The translations under genes were made by a program, and so were the position numbers. Under the pieces are notes generated by a model that was not told the DNA's origin, did not search any database, and was given only the letters and a program-made list of their open reading frames with translations. A stretch of DNA of 56,144 nt, from the NCBI GenBank assembly GCA_029262375.1, contig JAJCZM010000003.1:1-56144 (forward strand), written 5' to 3'. Of this stretch, positions 47,857 to 56,016 are shown in pieces. Source of the stretch: Deltaproteobacteria bacterium. GTDB taxonomy: Bacteria > Desulfobacterota > Binatia > UBA1149 > SPBQ01. Each line of letters starts with the position of its first letter. Position 1 is the stretch's first letter.

Positions 47857-48417
47857 GTGGTGCGTACGCAGCGCCCTAGTAAACGCGATCTCGAGGACGC
47901 ACGTGACGCGACTCTTCCCGATGTCATCGCGCCCAACCTGGACGTCGTCTTTTGCGGGATCAATCCCGGTCTATACTCCGCCGCGGTTGGCGCGCATTTC
48001 GGGCGACCCGGAAATCGTTTCTGGCCGACGCTACACGCAGCCGGATTCACCGATAGGTTGCTCGACCCCGCCGAGCAGTCGCTGCTTCTGGAGTACGGCT
48101 GTGGGATCACGAACGTCGTCGCCCGCACGACCGCCAAGGCATCGGAACTTGCCGCGAGCGAATTGCGAGAGGGAGCGGAGCAGTTGCGATTGCGAGTCGA
48201 GCGATACCGACCGCGAGTACTCGCCGTACTTGGAATCGGCGCGTATCGAAGCGGTTTCGGCGTGAAGAATGCGGTTGTCGGTCGGCAAGTGTCGGATATC
48301 GGCAACACCACGATATGGGTGTTGCCGAATCCGAGCGGACTGAACGCGCACTACCGGCTTGAGGATCTGATCGCCCTCTACGGTGAGTTGCGCGCCGAAC
48401 TGACTTCCAGTCAGTGA
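47857..48417 (+). CDS. mug: Mismatch-specific uracil/thymine-DNA glycosylase (Mug/TDG family)
   Basis: 186 residues from a GTG start. Motif 1, FCGINPGLYSAAVGAHFGRP (about residues 29-48), holds the Asn of the GINPG catalytic loop, and motif 2, LPNPSGLNAHY, is the NPSGLN substrate-wedge loop. The intervening GNRFW and GCGITNVV strands are typical of the family. It excises uracil, thymine or etheno bases from mismatches and feeds base-excision repair. A basic N-terminal extension (~25 residues) is normal for bacterial Mug. Its stop abuts the stop of a convergent small gene with no gap. Confidence 0.93.
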   Translation: MVRTQRPSKRDLEDARDATLPDVIAPNLDVVFCGINPGLYSAAVGAHFGRPGNRFWPTLHAAGFTDRLLDPAEQSLLLEYGCGITNVVARTTAKASELAASELREGAEQLRLRVERYRPRVLAVLGIGAYRSGFGVKNAVVGRQVSDIGNTTIWVLPNPSGLNAHYRLEDLIALYGELRAELTSSQ

Positions 48418-48597
48418 CTAGCCGGCGGTAGTAGGATCGGGAAGACCGAACTCGTGGGCCGTCGAGCCATTCGATGCCGACGCCAGTGAATGCGACGCCG
48501 CGTCGGCGCCACCATTGATTGCGGCTACGACGCAGTACCCCGTGTAGCTAAGAAAGATTGCCAAGAACCCGTACAAAATAACGAAAAGTGCTGTCAT
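48418..48597 (-). CDS. Small single-pass membrane protein
   Basis: 59 residues from ATG 48597, chosen because GAGGTGGATGAC lies just upstream; the frame continues back to 48663 without a better site. One clear membrane helix (ALFVILYGFLAIFLSYTGYC) is followed by a Ser/Ala-rich soluble tail. No family is recognised. Its stop is directly adjacent to the mug stop (convergent, zero spacing). Too small for reliable homology; a leaderless or small regulatory membrane peptide is possible. Confidence 0.55.
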   Translation of the reverse strand: MTALFVILYGFLAIFLSYTGYCVVAAINGGADAASHSLASASNGSTAHEFGLPDPTTAG

Positions 48598-48927
48598 GTC
48601 ATCCACCTCACCGATCTGGGTTTGCCAGATCCATGCCAGTGCGGGCCCTGCTTCGGACGGCATGAACAGCTGTGTGTCGCGCCGGTGTAGCTTGCTGGGG
48701 CGACTCGCCTATTTGCCCCAACTTGCGGGGGAAAATGCGCAAACGCGCGCCGCGCAGGGCGCCATCGCGGGCGCTATGATTGCTGCGAGGCGGCGAGTGT
48801 TTGCGCAAACGTCATGATGCGCAGCGGCAACACGTCGTCGCATTGGCTGAAAAGGTGGCACTCTGACTACCGACGAATCGTCGTCAGTCGTTGTATTCGA
48901 GTGACGGAAAGAACTCGCCGCGACCGG
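48598..48927. other. Intergenic region with repeated TGCGCAAACG element
   Basis: No gene is seen in these 330 bp. They contain the promoter region of the small membrane protein and the 3' end region of the crotonase gene. TGCGCAAACG occurs at 48736-48745 and 48802-48811; the second copy is inside the perfect palindrome GTTTGCGCAAAC (48799-48810). A hairpin lies at 48865-48889. Confidence 0.6.
48865..48889 (-). terminator. Putative terminator hairpin after crotonase gene
   Basis: A 25-nt hairpin (4 bp + 5 bp stems with a 2x2 internal loop and a short apical loop) begins about 40 bp past the crotonase stop; on that strand TTTT follows some twelve bases later. The U-tract is short and distant, so termination is uncertain. 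Confidence 0.35.
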
Positions 48928-49701
48928 CTAGCGCCCTTTGAACGTCGGGCTCGTTTTCTTGAAGAAAGCGGCGAACGCCTCGCGTACGTCGTCCGACGCG
49001 ATCGTGACAGATTGGGCCATGCCCTCGTACTGCAGCGCTTCGTCGAGGCTCATCGAAAATGCGTTCGTCAGCATGCGCTTTGTGAGTTGGAGTGCGAGAG
49101 GTGGAGCTTGTGCCAAGCGGCCGGCCCAGTCGTGGACAAAGTCGTCGAGCTCGGCGTGCGCAACCACACGATTGACGATACCGATACGGTCGGCTTCCTC
49201 GGCGGAAATCACATCGGCGAAGAACGCGAGTTCCTTCGCACGGTGCAGACCGATCAGTCGCGGCAGTAGCCACGAGCCACCGAGGTCTATGGCGAGGCCG
49301 CGCCGATGGAAAATCTCGGAGAAGCGTGCGCGATCCGACGCGACAATGAGATCGCAACCGAGGCCGAGGTTCAGGCCGGCGCCGGCCGCAACACCATCGA
49401 TCTTCGCGATGGTGGGGAAGGGCATGTGATGTAGCGCCAGGGCCATATGCGCGAAGTAGTCCATGCGACCGAGCTGATGCTGCACGCCGTCGTCCTCGGC
49501 GCCGAGATCGGCGCCCGAGCAGAACTCGCCGCCGGCGCCGGTCAGGATCATGGCACGCACCGAGTCGTCGTGTCCGAGCTCCGTGAACGTCTCGAACAGC
49601 TCGGTCCACATTGGACCGTTGATCGCGTTCTTCTTTTCGGGGCGGTTGAGGGTGACGGTGACGATATTGCGATCGTCGCGTTCGAGAATAAGCGTTTCCA
49701 A
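48928..49701 (-). CDS. Enoyl-CoA hydratase/isomerase (crotonase, PaaG-like)
   Basis: 257 residues from a TTG start with AGGAGCAGTAGA just upstream. Crotonase signatures are RPEKKNAINGPMW, the oxyanion segment GAGGEFCSGADL, and GAGLNLGLGCDLIVAS with Gly forming the second oxyanion hole. The second catalytic Glu of true hydratases is replaced in GLAIDLGGSWLLPRLIG by Asp, the arrangement of PaaG-type isomerases (compare PDSGGSW in PaaG). It is therefore more likely an isomerase or a specialised hydratase than an ordinary beta-oxidation hydratase. No other beta-oxidation gene is adjacent. Confidence 0.9.
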   Translation of the reverse strand: METLILERDDRNIVTVTLNRPEKKNAINGPMWTELFETFTELGHDDSVRAMILTGAGGEFCSGADLGAEDDGVQHQLGRMDYFAHMALALHHMPFPTIAKIDGVAAGAGLNLGLGCDLIVASDRARFSEIFHRRGLAIDLGGSWLLPRLIGLHRAKELAFFADVISAEEADRIGIVNRVVAHAELDDFVHDWAGRLAQAPPLALQLTKRMLTNAFSMSLDEALQYEGMAQSVTIASDDVREAFAAFFKKTSPTFKGR

Positions 49702-49809
49702 TCTACTGCTCCTGACTCCTGCCCGTGGGCGAATGTCCGAGCATTGTGCCCGAAGATCGGGCTGAAGCGACCGAGTGCGTTGTGTCCGTCACCGAGGATC
49801 GACAAGCGG

Positions 49810-50778
49810 TCAGGGCGCGGGATCTTCGATGACGACGTAGCGATGCTCGATGCGGTCGCTAGATACTTCGACGACACGGATTCCCGACTGCGCGCCGCCC
49901 ATCGGACGGCCCACGGCGCCCGTCGTGATCATGGCCATCTTACCGGCGTGGCCCTCCGCGTTGCGGTGGTAGTGACCGGCGAACACGGCGGTCACCTCGA
50001 AGCGTTCGAACAACGCCAAGAGCCCCGCGCGTTGCTCGATAGGAATGTTGAAATACGAGCTGGGTTCGTCAGGTTCTGCTAAGAACAGCGGATAGTGCAT
50101 GAAAACGAACAGCTGGTCGGTGGGTTGATCGCGTGCGATGGCGAGTTCCGCACGTAGCCAACGCATCTGTGCTTCGGCCTCGTCGGGAACCGCATCGGGC
50201 GTCCTCACGAGCGAGCTGTTCAGCACGATTGCGTGCGTCATCTGGTGACGGAACGAGTACCAATCCTTCCCGAACGTTGCGCGATACCAGGCCAGAGACT
50301 CGGGCGTCGGTTTGTTGCCGACGTCATGGTTGCCGGGCATCAGATAGAAGGGCACTTCGTCGGCGAGTCTGTCGCGAATGCGAAGGAATTCTTTCGCTTG
50401 CCCCTCGTGACCGGCCACGTTGATCAGATCACCACACATTACCGCGAAAGCCGGGGAGTAATCGCGCGCACGCTCGACGGCTCGCTCGAAGAGCACGGTC
50501 TCACGACTGAACGCATCGCTGTTCCATCCTCTACCGAGCCACGCGATCAACAGCGGAGTACTGAAGAAGCCGAACTGTGTGTCGGCCATATGAATGAAGG
50601 TGTACGAAGACGCGGCGTTGTTGTGCTTGCCCTGAGTGCCGGGGCGCTCGGTACTGGCCATCGGGTGCGCAGGCTGGGCGACGCGCTGCGCGACTGCCTG
50701 CGCGTCGGCGCGCGCCGACAGTAGCGCGATACTCGTCAAAGCTGCGGCGACGGAAGCGTAGCTATGAAGTTTTCTCAT
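49810..50778 (-). CDS. Secreted calcineurin-type metallophosphoesterase
   Basis: 322 residues with a signal peptide (~1-26, cleaved after ADA). The dinuclear metal-centre motifs are present in order: D-x-Q replacing D-x-H (MADTQFGF), GDLINV (GDxx), GNHDVGN (GNHD) and AGHYHRNAEG (GHxH). The first His is replaced by Gln, as in some purple acid phosphatase and CpdB/YkuE-like branches. Substrate unknown; a periplasmic phosphomonoester or phosphodiester is likely. GGGGGA lies near the ATG. It lies 158 bp from the end of the kelch-protein gene. Confidence 0.9.
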   Translation of the reverse strand: MRKLHSYASVAAALTSIALLSARADAQAVAQRVAQPAHPMASTERPGTQGKHNNAASSYTFIHMADTQFGFFSTPLLIAWLGRGWNSDAFSRETVLFERAVERARDYSPAFAVMCGDLINVAGHEGQAKEFLRIRDRLADEVPFYLMPGNHDVGNKPTPESLAWYRATFGKDWYSFRHQMTHAIVLNSSLVRTPDAVPDEAEAQMRWLRAELAIARDQPTDQLFVFMHYPLFLAEPDEPSSYFNIPIEQRAGLLALFERFEVTAVFAGHYHRNAEGHAGKMAMITTGAVGRPMGGAQSGIRVVEVSSDRIEHRYVVIEDPAP

Positions 50779-50936
50779 GTGCGTTCCCCCGCCTGGCGGT
50801 ATTGGTGCGGCCGGAGTTTCGGATCGCTGCAGTTTCTCGTCATAGCCACGACGGGCCTACGGGCAAAGGGGAAGGTTCACGACAGCGATCGGGTCGCAGG
50901 ACGCGGCATCCTGGGGCACGAGGAGCGACCTGGATC

Positions 50937-53900
50937 CTACTCGCAGATGCCGGTTTCCGGCACGCACTCGGTGCCGCCGAGCGTGCACTCCGTAATGGTT
51001 CGCGCTTGGTTGCACGTTCCGAATTCGTCACACGCCGCATGCTCGCAATTGTTGAGTCCGTCGTCGACACACCTGACGCTGGAGTTGGGCGGAGCGGGGA
51101 ACGGGATGCAGTTTCGGTCGGTGTCGCACGAGTACACGGTGCACGCTTGCGGATCCGGGTCGAGGCATCCCGTGCCTTCCGGCTCTGCTTCGAAGAACTG
51201 GTCGCATTCGCCTGCGCCACACTTCGCGGCATTGCAGTCGGCGCTGTTAGTGTCCACGCAATCGGTGCCGTCGGGTTTCCATTTCGAAACCAAGTCCTGG
51301 ACACATTGCCCCGCGCCGTCGCAGGCAGGCACCGTACATTGATCGCCGTCAGTGTCGGTGCACTTTTTCACTTCCGTGCCGAAGGGTTTCGTACCGAGGC
51401 AGTCTGCATTGCAGCACCAGTCCGGACCGATGTCAGTGCCGTCGTCGCAGACTTCGAGGCCTTCTATGCGCCCGTTGCCGCACAGGTTGTGTACGGCGGG
51501 GCCACACACGAGGCGCGGTTTGAATTTCTTCATCTTTCTCTGCGCGAACTGATCGATGAACATCGTGTCGTCGTCGAACGGGATCCCTCCCGTGCATTTG
51601 ATCCTATAGCAGATGCGATCTTGCGAGAGCGGTTCCGGCGTCGGCAGCATGATCGCGTCGAAAGGGGTGCCGTTGACCGTGACCATAGACTGATTCGTCA
51701 CTTCGAGTGCCACGGGTACGCAGGAGAGCCTGAACCCTCCGGCAATCTTACAGTTCTCGGTTCCGAGGTTCGGGTCGATGCTCTCGAGATCCCACCACGG
51801 CGGCTTGGGCCCGCGGATGTCCGTGTCGTCTTTCATCTTGTCGCATTTCAGGTGTGTGAAGCGGGGCAGAGTCGTCGTGGTGGTCGATGTCGTCGTGGTG
51901 GTGGTCGTCGTTGTGCACGTGGGGCCGTTCTCACTGTTCACGACGTGGGTGCAGGTGCCCGCACCGTCACACGTGTCGTCGGTGCAGGCGTCGCCGTCGT
52001 CGGTGCAGACCGTGGATGCTGGATCCAAGCAGGTATCCAGCGTGTCGTCGCAGGTGTCGGCGCAGTCGCTTCCCGCGGCGCACGGATCGCCGACATGCGA
52101 CGAACACGAGCCGCCGGCGCATGTGTCGAGGCCGTTACAGAATAGGCTGTCGTCGCAAGCTGAGGAGTTCGGCGTGTTCGCGCATTCGAACTGAGCGTTG
52201 CAGATGTCGTCGGTGCACTCGTTGGCATCGATGCAGTCGGAGTTCTGCGTGCACGTCGGTGGCAGCGTCGTAGTTGTTGTTGTTGTTGTGGTGGTGGTTG
52301 TTGTGGTGGTCGTTGACGTTGTTGTGGTCGTCGTCGTCGTCGTCGTCGTCGTTGATGTAGTAGTCGTCGTCGTGGGCGCCGGCGCGAAAGCGCGAACCTC
52401 GATGCCTTTGATTGCCGGACTCGCGATCGACGTTTCGAAGTGAATCTTCAGTCCATTCCCGTCACTCACCGTGATGGTCGCTGAACGTACGACTGCGCGG
52501 GCGCTACCACCGGCAGCGAGAACCTGGTCGAAATCATCGTACACGAGCGTGTCTTCGAGGAAGATGTCGAAGACGCGTCCGTTCGGCATCGGCGTGCCGT
52601 CGAACGTGTTCGCGAAGAACAGATTCACGAGATACTGGCCGTTCGGGACGTCGTAAGTGTAGATGAGATCCGGGTCCGGATCTTTATCGCTGTGTTCGCA
52701 TTGGAAAATGTCTTCGGTCGATTCATCGTCGCAACCGAAGATATCGACGATACCGTCGATGACACAGTTCTCGCCACCGCCTTCGAGATTGCATGTGCTG
52801 GCCTTCGGGGCTTGGTTGTAGCCGAAGTCGCCGACCCAGAGTTCGCCGTTACAGTCCGTCTTGTTGCCCGAGCATTCTGCCGCGGACACGTTCGCGTTCA
52901 CGCGAAGCTGCACGCCGGCGGTCGCATCGACGGCTGCCGGTCCGTAGCATTGGTTGCGCGGTTGTAGCGGGCAAGGATCGCTCGCGGCCAGTCCGTCGTT
53001 ATCGGGGTCGGGGCACTCTGGAGTTACCGCGCCGAGCAGCGCGTATGAACAGCGCGAGGTACCGAGGTCGCAGGTGTCTATCGTGCAAGCATTCAGGTCG
53101 TCGCAGCCGCTATCGGAAACGCAGTGCTCGTAAGCAAAAATTTCGTGGATCGTCGTGCTGCCGCCGCCCGCGCGCGGCGAACCGCCTACGAGGTAGATCC
53201 TCGGCTGCACGCCGTCGGCGGCGTATGACACCGGTGCACCGAAACCTTGGCGCGGCGAGGGTAGGTCGGTCAGTTGTCGCCAGCTGTTGCCCGATGGGTC
53301 GTACTCGTGCACGGAGTTGAAAGCGCCGTCGAACGGTCCGTCTCCTTCTCCGCCAAAGATGAGGATGCGTCCCTGCAGCACGGCAGATGCATAGCCGCCG
53401 CGTGCTTCCGGCAGCGGCGCGCCGACAGACCATGTGTCGGTCGCGATATCGTAGATGTCGTTGTCGTCGTAGGTGTTCTCCACCGCCGAATCGAGACCGC
53501 CGATGACGTAGAACTTGCCGTCGATGATCTGACCTTGCGCATGATCGCGATTGCGCGGCATTGCCGTCAGGCTCGCCCACGAGTCGGCCGCGGTGTTGTA
53601 GACCTCGAACACGTTGACGGCGATCTCGTTGATGAGTCCGCCTGCACAATAGATGAACACGCCTTCGGCAGCGCAGGCCAGCGCGCCGCGTGCCGTCGGC
53701 ATCGGTGCGCGCGTTTGCCAGCCGAGGCCCGCGTTGGCCGGATCGAAGACGAGCACTTCGTCGAATTGTTGGCCGACGCCGTTGCCCAGCCCTCCGATGA
53801 GGTAGATCTTGCCTTTTACGACGACGGGTTGGGTATGGTTGCGCGCCGTGGGAAGCCCGACGCCGTTGCTCCACGTATCGGTCAGCGGATCGTAGATCTC

Positions 53901-54446
53901 CGTGGTCGCCGATTGCTTGCCGCTGATTACGTAGATCAAGCCATCGTGTTCGACCATGCCGTGGTGGTTGCGAGCAACCGACATCTGCGCGCCGCGAAAG
54001 TACATGCCTTCGCCGAGACATGTCTGCTCGGCGGCGCCGCTGTCGGCGGGGCAAATGTCGCACGCATCGCCAAGGCCGTCGGTGTCGGTGTCTAGCTGGG
54101 CCGGGTCTGCGGTGTTGGGGCAGGTGTCGGAGTCACCGACGCTCGGTGCGTTGAAACCGCTACCGACGCAGTATCCGTCTGAATCGACATCGTTGCAGCC
54201 GTCGGTCGGACAAACGTCCGAGACGTCGCAGATTTGATCGCCGTCGATATCCGAGCAAGGCAGCGCTGCGCTGAAGAGCGTGGAAGCATGTGGCGCGGGC
54301 GACACGTAGCCGAATCTCGGCGGGGCGGGGAAGGTTCGACCGGTGCCGAACAGTTCACTATGCGCGCTGGAATCGGTCGGAACCGTGACTGCGAGCAGAG
54401 TCAGGAAAATGAGGGCTAGTCGGCTCACCAAACTTCTCCGGCTCAT
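50937..54446 (-). CDS. Secreted kelch / malectin / poly-Thr-linker Cys-rich protein
   Basis: 1169 residues from ATG 54446, which overlaps the upstream gene's stop by four bases (ATGA); the frame's earlier codons are less likely. Order: signal peptide (~1-27); thrombospondin-type-3-like calcium repeats (CSDIDGDQICDVSDVCP, DTDTDGLGDACDIC; ~60-140); kelch beta-propeller (~155-450, blades such as GLIYVISG, GKIYLIGG and GKFYVIGG); a malectin-like carbohydrate-binding domain (~510-690, with LRVNANVSAAECSGNKTDC); a poly-Thr linker (~695-728); a Cys-rich segment; a second Thr linker; and a C-terminal Cys-rich domain (~862-1169) shared with the neighbouring gene. Likely a glycan-binding surface protein. 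No enzyme residues are seen. Confidence 0.88.
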   Translation of the reverse strand: MSRRSLVSRLALIFLTLLAVTVPTDSSAHSELFGTGRTFPAPPRFGYVSPAPHASTLFSAALPCSDIDGDQICDVSDVCPTDGCNDVDSDGYCVGSGFNAPSVGDSDTCPNTADPAQLDTDTDGLGDACDICPADSGAAEQTCLGEGMYFRGAQMSVARNHHGMVEHDGLIYVISGKQSATTEIYDPLTDTWSNGVGLPTARNHTQPVVVKGKIYLIGGLGNGVGQQFDEVLVFDPANAGLGWQTRAPMPTARGALACAAEGVFIYCAGGLINEIAVNVFEVYNTAADSWASLTAMPRNRDHAQGQIIDGKFYVIGGLDSAVENTYDDNDIYDIATDTWSVGAPLPEARGGYASAVLQGRILIFGGEGDGPFDGAFNSVHEYDPSGNSWRQLTDLPSPRQGFGAPVSYAADGVQPRIYLVGGSPRAGGGSTTIHEIFAYEHCVSDSGCDDLNACTIDTCDLGTSRCSYALLGAVTPECPDPDNDGLAASDPCPLQPRNQCYGPAAVDATAGVQLRVNANVSAAECSGNKTDCNGELWVGDFGYNQAPKASTCNLEGGGENCVIDGIVDIFGCDDESTEDIFQCEHSDKDPDPDLIYTYDVPNGQYLVNLFFANTFDGTPMPNGRVFDIFLEDTLVYDDFDQVLAAGGSARAVVRSATITVSDGNGLKIHFETSIASPAIKGIEVRAFAPAPTTTTTTSTTTTTTTTTTTTSTTTTTTTTTTTTTTTTLPPTCTQNSDCIDANECTDDICNAQFECANTPNSSACDDSLFCNGLDTCAGGSCSSHVGDPCAAGSDCADTCDDTLDTCLDPASTVCTDDGDACTDDTCDGAGTCTHVVNSENGPTCTTTTTTTTTSTTTTTLPRFTHLKCDKMKDDTDIRGPKPPWWDLESIDPNLGTENCKIAGGFRLSCVPVALEVTNQSMVTVNGTPFDAIMLPTPEPLSQDRICYRIKCTGGIPFDDDTMFIDQFAQRKMKKFKPRLVCGPAVHNLCGNGRIEGLEVCDDGTDIGPDWCCNADCLGTKPFGTEVKKCTDTDGDQCTVPACDGAGQCVQDLVSKWKPDGTDCVDTNSADCNAAKCGAGECDQFFEAEPEGTGCLDPDPQACTVYSCDTDRNCIPFPAPPNSSVRCVDDGLNNCEHAACDEFGTCNQARTITECTLGGTECVPETGICE
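51868..51915 (-). repeat. Poly-Thr trinucleotide tract (second linker of kelch protein)
   Basis: GTN-type triplets on the plus strand (ACN codons on the coding strand) encode a run of Thr interrupted by one Ser. Such tracts often act as flexible, glycosylated stalks. Confidence 0.85.
52265..52375 (-). repeat. Long poly-Thr trinucleotide tract (first linker of kelch protein)
   Basis: About 110 bp of ACN codons encode roughly 35 Thr residues with a few Ser. The codons are mixed (ACA, ACC, ACG), not a simple microsatellite, so selection for the protein sequence is likely. Confidence 0.9.
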
Positions 54447-55570
54447 TCGCATATGCCGGTCGCCGGCACGCACTCCGCACCGGGGAGCGTGCAATCGGTG
54501 ACGGTGCGCGCTTGGTTGCACGTTCCAAACTCGTCGCAGGCTGCATGCTCACAGTAGTTGAGACCGTCGTCTTCGCACCTAACGACGGAATTGGGCGGAG
54601 CTGGCAGCGGGATGCACGTGCGGTCGTCATCACACGAGTAGACGGTGCACGCTTGCGGATCCGGATCGACGCACATTGTGCCTTCAGGTTGCGGCTGGGC
54701 CAGCTGGTCACATACGCCGGCGTTACACGCGGACGCATTGCAGTCAGCATTGGCTGCGGTGTTTGTGGCGTCCGGACAAGCCGTGCCGTCGGGCTTCCAT
54801 TTCTGGACCAGGTCTTGGACGCAGTTGCCCGCACCGTCGCAGGCGGCGACTGTACAGGTCTCACCGTCGTTGTCCGGACATTTGGATACGGTCATGCCGA
54901 AGGGCCTGGTGCCCAGGCAATCTGCGTCGCAGCAGGAGTTCGGACCGTTGTTGGCGCCTTCGTCGCAGACTTCGAGGCCTTCTACGCTTCCGTTGCCGCA
55001 CAGGTTGTGTACGGCGGGGCCGCACACGAGGCGCGCTTTGAAGCCCTCCAGTTTTCGTTGAGCGAACTGGTCGATGAACTGCGTGTCGGCTGCGAACGGA
55101 ACGCCTCCCGAGCATTTGATTCGGTAGCAGATGCGATCTTGTGAAAGTCCTTCCTCCATCGGCAATAGGATGGGCTCGTAAGGAAGTCCGTTGACGGTTA
55201 TCAGCGAGGGATCGGGGATGCGGCTCGCGACGGGTACGCAGACCAGGCGAAACCCGCCGGCAACCTTGCAGTTCTGAATCCCGAGATCGGGATCGAGGCT
55301 TTCGAGCTCCAACCACGGCGCTTTCGGACCACGGATGCTGATGTCGTCTTTCACCTTGTAACACTTGAGGTGCGTGTAGATGGAGAGCGTGGTCGTTGTC
55401 GTCGAAGTGGTGGTGGTGGTGGTCGTGGTGGTCGTCGTCGTCGTCGTACTCTGCGCGTCGGCGGTTGGCGCCAGTAGGACGAGCGACAAGATGGCCGCGA
55501 ATACAGCGAATGGAGATCGAGAAGGTTGGATAGGCCGACCGAGGCCGTCCGAGTTGCTGATACGTCGCAT
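54443..55570 (-). CDS. Secreted poly-Thr-linker Cys-rich protein
   Basis: 375 residues from ATG 55570 (GAGGGG eight bases before; a GTG at 55585 is less likely). A signal peptide (~17-40, ending ADA) is followed by a run of about 20 Thr residues, then a compact Cys-rich domain that starts THLKCYKVKDDISIRGPKAP. It contains CGPAVHNLCGNG, CCDADCLGTRPFG and CTVYSCDDDRTCIPLPAP, and ends GAECVPATGICE. This domain is a clear paralogue of the C-terminal domain of the downstream kelch protein, so the pair arose by tandem duplication and domain fusion. It overlaps the downstream start by four bases. Function unknown; probably an exported matrix or adhesive protein. Confidence 0.85.
   Translation of the reverse strand: MRRISNSDGLGRPIQPSRSPFAVFAAILSLVLLAPTADAQSTTTTTTTTTTTTTTSTTTTTLSIYTHLKCYKVKDDISIRGPKAPWLELESLDPDLGIQNCKVAGGFRLVCVPVASRIPDPSLITVNGLPYEPILLPMEEGLSQDRICYRIKCSGGVPFAADTQFIDQFAQRKLEGFKARLVCGPAVHNLCGNGSVEGLEVCDEGANNGPNSCCDADCLGTRPFGMTVSKCPDNDGETCTVAACDGAGNCVQDLVQKWKPDGTACPDATNTAANADCNASACNAGVCDQLAQPQPEGTMCVDPDPQACTVYSCDDDRTCIPLPAPPNSVVRCEDDGLNYCEHAACDEFGTCNQARTVTDCTLPGAECVPATGICE
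55386..55450 (-). repeat. Poly-Thr trinucleotide tract
   Basis: ACN codons encode about 20 Thr with one Ser, directly after the signal peptide of the Cys-rich protein. Confidence 0.88.
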
Positions 55571-56016
55571 ATGAAAGCCCCTCACAGCTTGTCGAGTCTG
55601 CCAAATCCTCGGCCGCCTCCCGGTCGATCTCGTCGTGGTGCCGGTGCGTAACGATATCTAAAGGGATGAGTCGTCGAGACGTCGAACTTATGGATTCATA
55701 ACATTCGTGCTGACAGAAAGTCTATCTTCCCTTAGGCAAAAGCTGACAATGTGCACGTCCGTGCATGTGGCGACGTCACGGGCCGCGGCCGGCACACCAA
55801 CATGGGGGCGGGAAAACCTGTATGCGTGTTCGGGGAACGATTAGTTGAGATTGGTGTCTGTGGGCCTGGTCACATTTGGAAGTGCGATATGGCGTCTTGC
55901 GCCGCGCGCTCCTCGGCGTGCTCGAATCCGAGACGGCGGCATGTTGGGAGCGTAGGTGGGGGGCAGCGACGAGCGCCGCATCGAAAGTTTCTAAATCCAT
56001 TCTCCTGAGCGAATCT
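55571..56016. other. Divergent intergenic region with inverted repeats
   Basis: These 446 bp hold no convincing gene. They are locally AT-richer around 55680-55740. Visible inverted repeats are TTATG-GATT-CATAA (55688-55701) and TGCACG-TC-CGTGCA (55752-55765), both candidates for regulator sites between two divergent genes. Confidence 0.5.

Noticed and set aside
50802..52145. Plus-strand frame of 447 codons
   Set aside because: Antisense of the kelch/Cys-rich gene; no domain, start lies in the neighbouring intergenic region.
52265..52375. CRISPR-like or microsatellite array
   Set aside because: No spacer/repeat structure; it is an in-frame poly-Thr linker with mixed ACN codons.
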